A DNA stretch of 46,722 nucleotides from Porphyrobacter sp. TH134 (GCF_002855495.1 NZ_PKRO01000024.1:1-46722); one strand, 5' to 3'. Positions 37,158 to 46,626 are shown, counted from the stretch's first letter. Notes: a model not told the origin generated them from the letters alone. Numbers and translations are program-made.

Positions 37158-38369
37158 ATGGGCAAACTCACAGCAGTTGCGGTCAAGGCAGCCTTGGCGA
37201 ATCCCGGCACCTATCAGGACGGGGAAGGGCTGTTTCTCAAGGTCGACAAGCGCGGCGGCGCCTACTGGAATCTCCGAGTCCAGCAGGATGGCAAGCGACG
37301 GGACATCGGAATCGGCAGCGCCAAGCTCCTGACACTGGCGGATGCACGTCACAAAGCCGCCGAACTGCGCCGAGCTATCAAGGTCGATCAGCGCGATGTT
37401 CTGGCCGAGAAGAAGGACGATGCCGCCGCGAAGGTCACCTTCCGCCAGGCTGCGCTCCAGTATCACTCCGAGAATGAGGCGGGCTGGAAAAGCACGGTCT
37501 ATGCGCGCCAGTGGCTCGCCACTCTGGAAAACTACGCGTTCCCGAAACTGGGAGACAAGCCGACTGGCAGCATCACCAGCGCCGATATCATCACCGTGTT
37601 GACCCCGATCTGGCAGGAAATCCCCGAAACCGCCCGCCAGGTGCGCAACCGGATCTGCACCGTGCTCGATTATTCCCATGCCAAGGGCTGGCGATCGCGC
37701 GAGGCCCCATCGGGCAATGGCAGCCTGAAAGCGGGCAGGGGCCTTCCGCGACAGGTGAAGCAGGCGGACAACCGCAAGGCCATGCCCTATGTCGCGATAC
37801 CCGGTTTCATGATCGCCTTGCGGCGCAAGCCGACCTACACGCGTCTGGCGCTCGATCTTCTCATTCTGACGGGCGTTCGCTCGCAAGAGGTGCGGCTTGC
37901 GACATGGGATGAATTCGATCTTGAGCAACGCCTCTGGACGATCCCAGCTGAACATATGAAACGCAACAGGGCGCAAATCGTGCCGCTCTCGGACGCGGCT
38001 CTGGCGGTACTCGCGAAGGCGGATGCGATGCGCCTTGAAGGAGCCGAGGTGGTCTTCCCCGGCATGACTGGCAAGGCGATGTCGAACATGACGCTGCTCA
38101 AGGTCATGCGCGACATGTGCGAACCCTACCATGTCCATGGCTTCCGCTCCACGTTCACCGATTGGGCCGCAAACGAAGGCTTCCCCGATGCCGTGGTCGA
38201 GGCAGCACTGGCGCACAAGACGCCCGACGCAGTGCAGGCCGCCTATCGCCGCACAACCTATCTCGGCACGCCCGACCAGCCGGGCATGCGGGTGAAGTTG
38301 ATGGAAGCGTGGGGGCGCTACTGCAATGGCGTGGCAGCTGATGCAGGCAAGACTGCGCCGCCGGAGTGA
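37158..38369 (+). CDS. P4-type tyrosine integrase (DUF4102 N-terminal domain)
   Basis: 403 residues. The N terminus (LANPGTYQDGEGLFLKVDKRGG, then YWNLRVQQDGKRRDIGIG) is the DUF4102 domain of tRNA-targeting integrases. It is followed by a SAM-like core-binding domain and a catalytic domain with the first arginine in LTGVRSQEVRLATW (about 240), HVHGFRSTFTDW (about 326-337), ALAHKT and the tyrosine in AAYRRTTYL (about 361). All expected catalytic residues seem present, so it is probably active. It is convergent with the transglycosylase gene across a 239-base gap holding two hairpins. Confidence 0.95.
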   Translation: MGKLTAVAVKAALANPGTYQDGEGLFLKVDKRGGAYWNLRVQQDGKRRDIGIGSAKLLTLADARHKAAELRRAIKVDQRDVLAEKKDDAAAKVTFRQAALQYHSENEAGWKSTVYARQWLATLENYAFPKLGDKPTGSITSADIITVLTPIWQEIPETARQVRNRICTVLDYSHAKGWRSREAPSGNGSLKAGRGLPRQVKQADNRKAMPYVAIPGFMIALRRKPTYTRLALDLLILTGVRSQEVRLATWDEFDLEQRLWTIPAEHMKRNRAQIVPLSDAALAVLAKADAMRLEGAEVVFPGMTGKAMSNMTLLKVMRDMCEPYHVHGFRSTFTDWAANEGFPDAVVEAALAHKTPDAVQAAYRRTTYLGTPDQPGMRVKLMEAWGRYCNGVAADAGKTAPPE

Positions 38370-38442
38370 GGGTGGGTACAGCTAGCCCGGAAAATGGCTG
38401 AAAGGGCCATAGTTCAGATTTGCCTGTCACGGGGATGCTTAC

Positions 38443-38469
38443 GAGCATCGAATTTACTTTTCGATGCTC
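38443..38469. repeat. Perfect 10-bp hairpin downstream of the integrase gene
   Basis: GAGCATCGAA (38443-38452) and TTCGATGCTC (38460-38469) enclose TTTACTT. It may stop transcription from the convergent genes or be a recognition structure. There is no clear T-run. Confidence 0.5.
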
Positions 38470-38556
38470 CAATTCCCTCAGTCACAACCGTCCGGCAAGC
38501 ATGGGCACGTAAGGCCGGGTGAGAACTGCTTACCTTAGCTGCCGCGCGACAACTGG

Positions 38557-38577
38557 GATGAAAGGCGAACTTTCATC
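38557..38577. repeat. Perfect 8-bp hairpin before the transglycosylase stop
   Basis: GATGAAAG (38557-38564) and CTTTCATC (38570-38577) enclose GCGAA. The left arm is part of ACTGGGATGAAAG, a 13-mer also found at 6004-6016. Confidence 0.45.
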
Positions 38578-38608
38578 GTGAAGTGCGCTCTGCAATTCGG
38601 AGCGATCG

Positions 38609-39265
38609 CTAAGAACGCCAATGGCGAAGCACATCGCGGACATATCTGGGCGTCTCGCCATTCCGAGGTATACCGCCCGCGCGTTCGACTGCACCTGGAC
38701 CGGCATTATAGGCCGCCAAAGCGAGGTGAACCACTCCGAACCTGTCGAGCATCTGCCTCAGATACCGCGCCGCGCCGAAGATATTGGCCATGGGGTCAAA
38801 TCGATTGGAGACACCGAGTTCTTTTGCCGTTGCTGGCATCAGCTGACCAAGGCCAACCGCGCCTGCTGGGCTGACTGCGAGCGGATTGTAGCGGGACTCG
38901 GTCCAAACGAGTGCGTCGAGCAGGCCAGTGGGTAAAGAATACTTGGCTTCTGCCGCATATATGTGGGGCAGGTAGCTCGCCCGTCGGAAGCCGGATGGGC
39001 CAGACTTCTCCTTGCGCTCGTATTCAGATGGCAGGTTGACCCGGCCATTGTCTGCCACGGTCACGCTCGGTGCTTGGGCGACCTGCACGGATTGCCAGAG
39101 CCCATGCTCGACCAGCTGGAAACCGTTTGATTCTTTGGCAATCCTGATGCCGTCGGAATAGCTGGCGGGGACGTCAACTAATACTGGCATCGGCAATTCC
39201 TGAGCATTGGCAGGCATGACTGATGCGATGGCAATGCCACTCAACAGTAGAGCTCTTTTTATCAT
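38609..39265 (-). CDS. Lytic transglycosylase (SLT domain, VirB1-like)
   Basis: 218 residues with a signal peptide (about 1-21). The SLT domain (about 98-205) has the catalytic glutamate E123 in [10 protein letters not shown], then [16 protein letters not shown] and [10 protein letters not shown]. It cleaves peptidoglycan in the periplasm. On mobile elements such enzymes open the wall for a type IV secretion channel, but no channel genes are in the window, so a different role is possible. It is divergent from the primase-like gene. Confidence 0.9.
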   Translation of the reverse strand: MIKRALLLSGIAIASVMPANAQELPMPVLVDVPASYSDGIRIAKESNGFQLVEHGLWQSVQVAQAPSVTVADNGRVNLPSEYERKEKSGPSGFRRASYLPHIYAAEAKYSLPTGLLDALVWTESRYNPLAVSPAGAVGLGQLMPATAKELGVSNRFDPMANIFGAARYLRQMLDRFGVVHLALAAYNAGPGAVERAGGIPRNGETPRYVRDVLRHWRS

Positions 39266-39389
39266 CTCTCGATCTTTCTATAGCCGAATCGAGTGAGAAC
39301 ATATAAAGAACATAGTGCGTAGGAAAATGGTTTGGCGCTGGTGCAGAGCGGAGGCTGCACGGGGAAGGCACCTCTATCGGAGTAGGTCG

Positions 39390-40319
39390 ATGCCCCAGCT
39401 AAAGAATGCTCATCAACTCGAACGCCGCGCCCGCACAATTGTCGAACGCCTCAACGGAACATGGCGTCATGGCAAAGGCATGTGTTGCTGCCCAGCGCAT
39501 GACGACCGAACTCCTTCGTTGAGCGTGACGCTGGGCCGAAAGGCGATCCTGTTTCATTGCTTCGCGGGATGCTCGAACGAGGATGTCATCGTGGCACTGG
39601 ACCGTCAGGGTGTTCGCAGCCGTGACCTTTTCGATGGCTCTGGCGCGGTGGCCGCTGATCCACAGGAAAAAAGAGACTTCAATTCCAATGCACGACGTTT
39701 GTGGCACTCTGCGACGGCGATCTCCGGCAGCCCTGCCGAAGTATACCTCGTGCAGCGCGGTCTCCAGCACGCATCAGACCAAGTCCGTTACCTGGAACGT
39801 ACGCCGCTTGGGCCGCGCGGGGCGGTCAAATTTCTCCCTGCGATGTTGGCGGCGGTCACGACTGACATTGGCATTATCGCAATACACAGGACATTTCTCG
39901 ACCTGCCGAACGGCAAGCTGGCCGGTTTCGAGCGGCCCAAGCGCGCGCTGGGCAGCCTTGGCTGTGGTGCTGTCAGGATTGCGACTCCAGTGCAGGGGCG
40001 TCTGGGGCTCGCCGAAGGTATCGAGAGCGCACTTTCCGCAATGCAGCTGTTTGGGATCCCTTGCTGGGCAACGCTTGGGAACGAGCGGTTCGGTCTTGTT
40101 GCGATCCCGGAGAGCGTGCGCGAGCTCTACTTGTTTATCGACAATGACGCCGGGGGCGCTCTTGCGGAGCAGCGAGCGCTGAAGGCCTACGCTGCGCCCA
40201 ATCGTGTCATCCATTCACGAGCGCCAGCCTCACCCGGTTTTGACTGGAACGATGAGCTTAAGTCCCGGCTTGCCCGAAAACCTGATCCATCGGGCAGAGG
40301 GGAGGGGGCCTTCGACTGA
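39390..40319 (+). CDS. Primase-like protein (CHC2-type zinc region, DUF7146, Toprim)
   Basis: 309 residues. The N terminus has a primase-type zinc region (CCCPAHDDRTPSLSV, then FHCFAGCSNEDVI). A middle domain (PAEVYLVQRGL) is followed by a C-terminal Toprim domain with EGIES and the DxD-type segment LFIDNDAGG. The layout matches Toprim proteins on plasmids and islands of sphingomonads that probably prime replication of the element after transfer. ATG 39390 is chosen because the extension to 39315 is not family-like. The helicase fusion gene starts 40 bases after its stop. Confidence 0.85.
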   Translation: MPQLKNAHQLERRARTIVERLNGTWRHGKGMCCCPAHDDRTPSLSVTLGRKAILFHCFAGCSNEDVIVALDRQGVRSRDLFDGSGAVAADPQEKRDFNSNARRLWHSATAISGSPAEVYLVQRGLQHASDQVRYLERTPLGPRGAVKFLPAMLAAVTTDIGIIAIHRTFLDLPNGKLAGFERPKRALGSLGCGAVRIATPVQGRLGLAEGIESALSAMQLFGIPCWATLGNERFGLVAIPESVRELYLFIDNDAGGALAEQRALKAYAAPNRVIHSRAPASPGFDWNDELKSRLARKPDPSGRGEGAFD

Positions 40320-40359
40320 TTGAGGCCTGCCCGCCGCAGGACCTCGTCAGGAGGTTCCC

Positions 40360-43300
40360 ATGTCAAATTCTTCCCTCGCCTTTGCATTCGATGAACCATC
40401 ACCGCCCGTCGTTGTGATGGCGGCTCAAGCCATGGCTTCTGAGCTTGCTGCAGGCCGCGCGCTGTCACGCAGCGACGTAACGCGTATCATGACTGATCAC
40501 TTCGGGGGCAGCGATGCTCTCGGGCGTTGGTCCGTTCGTGACGCTCACGCAGCACTTGAGCTCGCACAGGTTCAATACCTGCAAGCGTTCGATCAAATCC
40601 AGCTCTCAACCCCGATCGACGAGGCGGAACAGTTCTTCTGCTCCCTCGATGCACGACTTCCGACCCAGACCAACCGTAGCGACGAGCAGATCGAATGGCA
40701 GCAGTTCGCAACGCCGCCGCACTTTGCCTGGCTAGCTGCCCGCGCCTGCGCGCTGGCAACCGGCGAGCTCGTGCTGGAACCGTCGGCCGGGACGGGGATG
40801 CTTGCGGTCTGGGCTGCCAAAGCCGGCACACGCCTTGCCCTCAACGAGATTTCGCCGCTGCGTCGCGATTGCCTGAGTGCCCAGTTCTCGGCTGCCCGTG
40901 TGACCGGACACGACGCCGAATTGATCGATGAGCTGCTCGATGTAGCCGTCATCCCGAACGTCGTGCTGATGAACCCGCCCTATTCTCAAGGAATCGAGCG
41001 GGGCCACGATGGTCGCACAGGGGCAAGGCATCTGCGCTCCGCGTGGAACCGGCTTGCCCCTGGTGGTCGACTTGTCGCGATCATGCCCGAATGGTTCGAC
41101 TGCGGGAGGTTTCTAGCCGGCGTGAATGGGCCAGTATCGTTGCGGCTCAATGCCGCGGTCGAACGTGCCTTCATCAAGAATGGCACCGGGATCACCACGC
41201 GGCTGCTGGTACTCGATAAGGTGGAAAGCTCCGACGAGCCTGTCGCGATCCGCACAAACGACTTTCGTCAGCTGACCGATCTTGTCGATGCTTTCCCGCC
41301 TCGCGCCAGCCTGGAGGCTGTTCCCGAGCAATCGCGCCTCCCGCTTCGTGCGCCGTTCCGCCTGGTGGCCGCGCCGCGCAGGCCGCTGCCTACACCAGCC
41401 AGGATCACACCTTCAGCCTCCGCCATCGGGTCGCTCACCTACCAGTCGCTCGAAACCTCTGCGCCGGTCGCCCCTCAGGTCGGCCACTATCTGCCCTATC
41501 GCCCGAGCAGGATCATAATCGATGGCGCGGCCGGGCATCCGACGCCACTTGTAGAGTCCGTCGCCATGGGGTCGATCGCTGCTCCGATGCCTGACGCAGT
41601 GCCGCAGCTTCCCGACGGGCTGATTGCCAAGGGACTGCTGTCGGCTGCTCAGGCGGAGACCCTGATCTATGCTGCAAGTGCCCATGCGCGCGACCTTCCC
41701 GGCCGGTTCGAACCCGAGGACAAGGGCTGTTCGCTCAAGGCCTCGGCAGAAGGCCACACCTACCGGCTGGGCTATTTCCTCGGGGACGGAACGGGTGCCG
41801 GGAAAGGCCGACAGGTTGCGAGCGTCATCCTTGATCGATGGGTGCGTGGTGAGCGCCGCCATATCTGGATTTCGAAGAACGAGGCGTTGCTCGAAGATGC
41901 CCGACGCGACTGGGCCGCCCTTGGCGGTCTCCCAATCGACATCCAGCCGCAGGCGTCCTGGAAACTCGGCACCCCCATCGCGATGCGCGACGGGATCCTT
42001 TTCGTGACCTATCCGACGCTGCGTTCGGGTCGGAGCGACGCAACCCGGCTCGACCAGATCATCGCCTGGGCTGGTGAGGATTTCGACGGCGTGATCGTGT
42101 TCGACGAAGCGCACGCCATGGCTAACGCTGCTGGTGGCGAAGGGTCGCGGGGCAAGGTCAAGGGGTCGGAACAGGGTGTCGCTGGCGTCCGCCTGCAGAA
42201 CCTCCTGCCCCGGGCGCGCGTGCTCTATGCCTCGGCAACCGGTGCGTCCGACATCAACAATCTGGCCTATGCGACGCGCCTAGGGCTCTGGGGTCCGGAG
42301 ACCGCCTTCGCCAATCGCGATGCCTTCGTTGCCGACATTCGTGACGGCGGCATCGCAGCCATGGAGCTGGTGGCTCGGGATCTCAAATCGCTCGGCCTCT
42401 ACACCGCGCGTGCGCTTTCGTTCGCCGGTGTCGAATATGAGATCCTCGAGCATTGCCTGACCAAGGATCAGATCGCAGTCTATGATGCCTATGCCGAAGC
42501 CTGGGCGATCATTCACGCCAACCTGCGCGAAGCGCTGGAAGCCACGCGGATCGTCGACAGCGAAACCGGCGGGACGCTCAACTCCGGTGCCAAGTCTGCA
42601 GCGCTTTCGATCTTCGAGGGAACCAAGCAGCGCTTCTTCGCGCAGCTCCTTCTGTCGATGAAGCTCCCCAGCCTGCTGCCTGCGATCGATACGGCTATTT
42701 CCGATGGTTACGCTGTGGTCGTCCAGCTGGTCTCGACGGCAGAAGCCATGCTCAACCGCCGGCTTGCCGACCTGTCTGACGAGGAGCGCGAAGCGCTGGA
42801 GATCGACCTGTCCCCGCGGGAATATGTGATTGACTATCTCACCAAGAGCTTTCCTGTCCGGCTGATGGCGGTGTTCACCGACGAAAACGGCAATCCTCGC
42901 TCCGAGCCGATGAGCGACGAGCTCGGCGCGCCAGTACTGTGCCGATCGGCACTCGCCGCGCGCGACCGGATGATCGAACAGCTCTGCGCCTTGCCGCCGA
43001 TTGCTACCGCGCTCGATGCTATCATTGAGCGCTTCGGCGTTGACCAGGTTGCAGAGGTGACTGGCCGTACGCGACGGCTTATCGACGGCCGGGATGGTCG
43101 CCAGAAGCTGCAATCCCGTTCGCCACGCGCCAACGTCGCTGAAACCCAGGCATTCATGGACGGCTCCAAGCGCATCCTCGTGTTCTCCGATGCCGGAGGA
43201 ACGGGGCGCAGCTACCATGCCGATCTCGCATCCAAGAACCAGGCCCGCCGCGTTCATTTCCTGCTCGAGCCGGGCTGGCGGGCTGATGCCGCAATCCAGG

Positions 43301-44601
43301 GGCTTGGCCGGACCAATCGCACCAATCAGGCCTCTGCGCCGCTGTTCAGACCGGTGACCACCGATGTGCGCGGCGAACGCCGGTTCATCTCGACCATCGC
43401 GCGGCGGCTCGACAGTCTTGGCGCTCTGACGCGCGGACAGCGCCAGACCGGCGGGCAGAACCTGTTCGATCCGGCCGACAATTTGGAGAGCATCTACGCC
43501 AAAGAAGCGCTCCATCGGTGGTTCGGCCTGTTGTTCAGCGGCAAGCTTGAGGCGGTCAACCTCGAACGCTTTCAGGACCTGACGGGCCTCAGGATCGAAG
43601 CGCCCGATGGGTCAATGGTCGATGACCTGCCCTCCATCCAGCGGTGGCTCAATCGTATCCTCGCGCTGCCTATCGCCCTGCAGAACGCGATCTTCGACGA
43701 GTTCATTGGGCTGGTTGAGGCGCGCATCGATGCCGCCCGGCGGGCTGGCACGCTCGACCTCGGCCTTGAGACCATTGCGGTCGAGGACTTCGCGGTCTTG
43801 TCGGACACGCTGCTGCGCACCGATCCGGCCTCGGGCGCGACCACCCATCTGCTCGAACTGGAAATCGCCAGAGCGCTGAAGCCGCTCACGCTGAAGCGGC
43901 TCGAGGAGATCCACGGCCTCACGGGGCTGCGGCAGCGGCCCGTTCGGAACGCCCGCTCGGGTCGGGTCGCGCTGCTTGTGCCAGCACGCGGTATTCTTGC
44001 CGATGACGGAACGCGGATTGCCCGCTTCGAATTGCTGCGGCCCTTGACGCGCAGCCACATAACCGAGGATCAGCTGGCTGAGAGCAGCTGGGAGGACATT
44101 GCCGTTGACGCTTTCCGCGAAGTCTGGGCGGCCGAGGTCGAGGAAGCGCGGACCAGCCACAAGCGCGAGCGTCTGTATCTTGCGACGGGCCTCCTGCTTC
44201 CGGTCTGGGACAAGCTGCCATCGGATTTCGTGAGGGTCAGTCGCATCTCGGCGGCGGATGGCCGCTCGCTCCTCGGCCGGGAGGTTCCCGTCCACTGCGT
44301 GACCGAACTGTGCCGAGCGCTCGGTCTGGAACGCGATCAAACGCTCTCTGCTGATGATGTTATCCAGTCCGTCCTCGCTACGGGCAGAGCCATGGAATTC
44401 GCGGGCCGCGAGACGCTCATGGTGAAACGCAGCCTGGTCAATGGCTCACAGCGACTTGAACTCACGGGATGGAGTGCTGCTCGGCTCGACTGGTACAAAG
44501 CGCAAGGCTGCTTTACCGAGATCATCCGCTACCAAACCCGGCTTTTCGTGCCGATCGAGGGCGCAGCGAGCGTGATCGCCAAATTGGCATCATTGGTATA
44601 G
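40360..44601 (+). CDS. Methyltransferase-Strawberry notch helicase fusion (DarB-like)
   Basis: 1413 residues. Part 1 (about 110-290) is an adenine-type DNA methyltransferase: FATPP, VLEPSAGTGM (motif I, 138-147) and LMNPPYSQG with catalytic NPPY at 205-208. Part 2 is a superfamily 2 helicase of the Strawberry notch type: FLGDGTGAGKGR (Walker A, about 473-484), VIVFDEAHAMAN (about 578-589), a helicase C-terminal half with DAGGTGRSYHAD and IQGLGRTNRTNQ (about 977-988), and a long C-terminal domain. The order matches DarB of phage P1, which protects incoming DNA from type I restriction. Similar proteins are encoded on sphingomonad plasmids and islands. The role here (anti-restriction, or element replication) is inferred. 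Confidence 0.88.
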   Translation: MSNSSLAFAFDEPSPPVVVMAAQAMASELAAGRALSRSDVTRIMTDHFGGSDALGRWSVRDAHAALELAQVQYLQAFDQIQLSTPIDEAEQFFCSLDARLPTQTNRSDEQIEWQQFATPPHFAWLAARACALATGELVLEPSAGTGMLAVWAAKAGTRLALNEISPLRRDCLSAQFSAARVTGHDAELIDELLDVAVIPNVVLMNPPYSQGIERGHDGRTGARHLRSAWNRLAPGGRLVAIMPEWFDCGRFLAGVNGPVSLRLNAAVERAFIKNGTGITTRLLVLDKVESSDEPVAIRTNDFRQLTDLVDAFPPRASLEAVPEQSRLPLRAPFRLVAAPRRPLPTPARITPSASAIGSLTYQSLETSAPVAPQVGHYLPYRPSRIIIDGAAGHPTPLVESVAMGSIAAPMPDAVPQLPDGLIAKGLLSAAQAETLIYAASAHARDLPGRFEPEDKGCSLKASAEGHTYRLGYFLGDGTGAGKGRQVASVILDRWVRGERRHIWISKNEALLEDARRDWAALGGLPIDIQPQASWKLGTPIAMRDGILFVTYPTLRSGRSDATRLDQIIAWAGEDFDGVIVFDEAHAMANAAGGEGSRGKVKGSEQGVAGVRLQNLLPRARVLYASATGASDINNLAYATRLGLWGPETAFANRDAFVADIRDGGIAAMELVARDLKSLGLYTARALSFAGVEYEILEHCLTKDQIAVYDAYAEAWAIIHANLREALEATRIVDSETGGTLNSGAKSAALSIFEGTKQRFFAQLLLSMKLPSLLPAIDTAISDGYAVVVQLVSTAEAMLNRRLADLSDEEREALEIDLSPREYVIDYLTKSFPVRLMAVFTDENGNPRSEPMSDELGAPVLCRSALAARDRMIEQLCALPPIATALDAIIERFGVDQVAEVTGRTRRLIDGRDGRQKLQSRSPRANVAETQAFMDGSKRILVFSDAGGTGRSYHADLASKNQARRVHFLLEPGWRADAAIQGLGRTNRTNQASAPLFRPVTTDVRGERRFISTIARRLDSLGALTRGQRQTGGQNLFDPADNLESIYAKEALHRWFGLLFSGKLEAVNLERFQDLTGLRIEAPDGSMVDDLPSIQRWLNRILALPIALQNAIFDEFIGLVEARIDAARRAGTLDLGLETIAVEDFAVLSDTLLRTDPASGATTHLLELEIARALKPLTLKRLEEIHGLTGLRQRPVRNARSGRVALLVPARGILADDGTRIARFELLRPLTRSHITEDQLAESSWEDIAVDAFREVWAAEVEEARTSHKRERLYLATGLLLPVWDKLPSDFVRVSRISAADGRSLLGREVPVHCVTELCRALGLERDQTLSADDVIQSVLATGRAMEFAGRETLMVKRSLVNGSQRLELTGWSAARLDWYKAQGCFTEIIRYQTRLFVPIEGAASVIAKLASLV

Positions 44602-44648
44602 ATACTTGCCAAATGGCATTATTGCGCGCATATACTGCCATATGGAGG
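44578..44648 (+). promoter_or_regulatory. Promoter and three-palindrome operator of the toxin-antitoxin operon
   Basis: Three palindromes lie at GCCAAATTGGC (44578-44588, perfect, inside the end of the helicase gene), TGCCAAATGGCA (44607-44618, perfect arms) and TGCCATATGGA (44636-44646, imperfect). Their centres are about 29 bases apart. A candidate promoter overlaps them: TTGCCA (44606-44611) and TATACT (44631-44636), 19 bases apart. The third site covers the ribosome site GGAGG (44644-44648). This fits autorepression by the antitoxin. Confidence 0.65.
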
Positions 44649-44654
44649 AATGCC

Positions 44655-45068
44655 ATGCTGGCCCTGCAACCCGTTGATACTGCCGTTACCGCCTTCCGTC
44701 CCGATCCGATTACCCAGGACGAGGCGGCTGCCATGTTCCGGGCAGTCCTCAATCTGTTCAGCAAGTGGGATCTGACCGACGAGCAGGCTGCAACCCTGCT
44801 CGACATGCCGGTTCGCTCCTATCGCCGCTGGAAGGCGGAAGGGCCGGGACGCGTTTCGCGTGACGGTCGTGCGCGTCTGTCCAACCTCATGGGCATTCAC
44901 AAGGCGCTTCGGATCATCTTCTCGGAGGCCACCCGCGGGTATTCTTGGATCAGAGCTGCCAACGATGCGTTCGGCGGAGCCAGTGCGCTCGACGTGATGC
45001 TGGGAGGCGAGCTAACCGACATTATGCGGGTGCGTCGCTACCTCGACGCCGAGCGCGGTGGCTGGTGA
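44655..45068 (+). CDS. Xre/MbcA/ParS-type antitoxin
   Basis: 137 residues. A helix-turn-helix part (WDLTDEQAATLLDMPVRSYRRWK, about 36-60) is followed by the ParS/MbcA toxin-binding domain (LSNLMGIHKALRIIFSEA, then a C-terminal ALDVMLGGELTDIMRVRRYLD). GGAGG sits six bases before ATG 44655. It overlaps the toxin gene by GTGA, as in RES-Xre pairs. It should neutralise the toxin by covering its active site and repress the operon through the palindromes upstream. Confidence 0.9.
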   Translation: MLALQPVDTAVTAFRPDPITQDEAAAMFRAVLNLFSKWDLTDEQAATLLDMPVRSYRRWKAEGPGRVSRDGRARLSNLMGIHKALRIIFSEATRGYSWIRAANDAFGGASALDVMLGGELTDIMRVRRYLDAERGGW

Positions 45069-45799
45069 GCGAAGCGGCGGATATCCCCGTTTCCCGAGTT
45101 GAGTGGAAGGGCGCTGTTCGGATCATCCGCAGTGCCTTTCCGCCAATCGACCTGTTCGAAGATATCGCTGATCCAGCTGACTGGCCGCTGCTGATTTCGG
45201 CAGAGCAGAAGACCAATCCTCGCATCATGGCGACGATTGGCAATCTCGACCTGGTCCCGGTCGCCCGGCGCGTCGGCGGCAGCGGCGCATCCTACCTGAT
45301 GGCGCCATTCACCCACGTCAGCACCGACAGGCCAAGCCGCTTTACCGATGGCAGCTACGGCGTTCTCTACGTCGGGGATCGGTTCGAAACAGCACTGTTC
45401 GAGACAATCCACCATCATACCCGTTTCATGGCGCGAACCCGGGAAGCGCCGGGATGGACCTCGCAGTTCCGGGAAATCGTCATGTCAGTCGATGCAGATC
45501 TGCATGATCTCCGAACTCTCGCGGGGGAGCCGGCTCCGGAGCTCGATCCCGACAGCTATGCCGCATCTCGAGCATTCGCACGGCACCTAAGGGGCGCGGG
45601 ATCGAACGGGATTGCCTACCCGAGCGTCCGGCATCCAGGTGGGGAATGCGTTGCGCTCTTCTACCCGGACTGCGCGTCAAATCCCCTGCAGGGGCGACAC
45701 CTCGACTACCACTGGGATGGCGCGCGCGTTGACCTTGTCCGCGATGCCGGATCCGGGGCTGTTTTCCGTGTCGTCGACTTGCCCATCGATCCTGTCTGA
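45065..45799 (+). CDS. RES-domain toxin (NAD-degrading type)
   Basis: 244 residues, GTG start overlapping the antitoxin stop. The RES domain has RFTDGSYGVLYVGDRFETALFET, with the conserved arginine, tyrosine and glutamate, and near the end NGIAYPSVRHPGGECVALF with the family serine and arginine. RES toxins such as MbcT degrade NAD+ and arrest growth when free of antitoxin. The pair can stabilise the island. Confidence 0.92.
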   Translation: MSEAADIPVSRVEWKGAVRIIRSAFPPIDLFEDIADPADWPLLISAEQKTNPRIMATIGNLDLVPVARRVGGSGASYLMAPFTHVSTDRPSRFTDGSYGVLYVGDRFETALFETIHHHTRFMARTREAPGWTSQFREIVMSVDADLHDLRTLAGEPAPELDPDSYAASRAFARHLRGAGSNGIAYPSVRHPGGECVALFYPDCASNPLQGRHLDYHWDGARVDLVRDAGSGAVFRVVDLPIDPV

Positions 45800-45864
45800 C
45801 CGCCTAGGCTGGGCTTCCAGCCGAGTGCTGCAGGATCTCCGGTCGTAGGTGACGGCTAGAAGGC

Positions 45865-46377
45865 TCATGCCTTCGTACCAGCTTTCACGAGTTCATGAAG
45901 GGCTTTGTCCGGCGAGACCGGGCCCTTGTACAGCGGGCTACATGGCGTCTCTGCTAGCTTGACCGAAATCGCCAAGAGGTCGTCATCATCGCCCTTTTCA
46001 TAGGCATAGGCGGCCAGCCAGAACTCGGTCTGTCGAACAAACTCATTGAGGATTCCCACCACGCTTCGGTTCGCAGTCTTTGCGTACTGGGCCTGGCCCA
46101 TCCGCCAGACTTCCTGAGCGATGAACTCTGATGGAACGCCGTGCTCCTGCAGAACCAGCGCCAATTGTGCGGGAAATCTTCGAGCCAGGGTGTCCGCTGG
46201 GGCGAGCGGGATCAGGACGGGAAGCAGCGTGCGCTCCGAAACCAGTAACGCGACTTGCGGCTTCCAGAATAGGACGGTGGCGTACCAGTTGCCCAGCACG
46301 GTGTCGCTTTGCCCGGGTACAGAGATCTCGGGGTTGATCCGATCAAGGAGCTTCTTAGTGCAATGGAGGTGGAACAT
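45865..46377 (-). CDS. DUF6933 domain-containing protein
   Basis: 170 residues from ATG 46377 (MFHLHCTKKLLDRI). It matches my recollection of the DUF6933 family: N-terminal CTKKLL, LGNWYATVLFWKPQVALLVSERTLLPVLIPLAP, then a helical part with AKTANRSVVGILNEF. Function unknown. The frame stays open to 46632, but that extension runs into the putative IS terminus and lacks family features. It is convergent with the RES toxin gene. Confidence 0.75.
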   Translation of the reverse strand: MFHLHCTKKLLDRINPEISVPGQSDTVLGNWYATVLFWKPQVALLVSERTLLPVLIPLAPADTLARRFPAQLALVLQEHGVPSEFIAQEVWRMGQAQYAKTANRSVVGILNEFVRQTEFWLAAYAYEKGDDDDLLAISVKLAETPCSPLYKGPVSPDKALHELVKAGTKA

Positions 46378-46626
46378 GGTGGCGAGGGATAGTGCTCGCT
46401 GTCGAGCGCGTCCACTGACGATACCGGCCAGACCGCTGGAATGGAAGGGGCCGACCAGCTCAAGACACTCTGCGTAGTTGATGCGAACGTCGGCTGTTGC
46501 CGTAACGGCCATTCCGGTCGCCATCACGGCTGGCTCTTGCGCCCCAATCTCGGTCGTCCAGTCGACCAAGACCCGAGCGTAAAACCTGCCTTTCAGCCAT
46601 CTCGTCGAAGTGCTGGAAAGAACAGC
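46378..46626. other. 249-bp stretch between the DUF6933 gene and the IS end
   Basis: No gene start or recognised protein domain. A minus-strand frame is open through it into DUF6933, for example VLVDWTTEIGAQEPAVMATG, so it may be a remnant of a gene cut by the IS insertion or simply a non-coding leader. Confidence 0.35.

Noticed and set aside
42280..43515. Long minus-strand frame inside the helicase fusion gene
   Set aside because: Arg/Gly-rich shadow without motifs; the helicase motifs on the plus strand span it.
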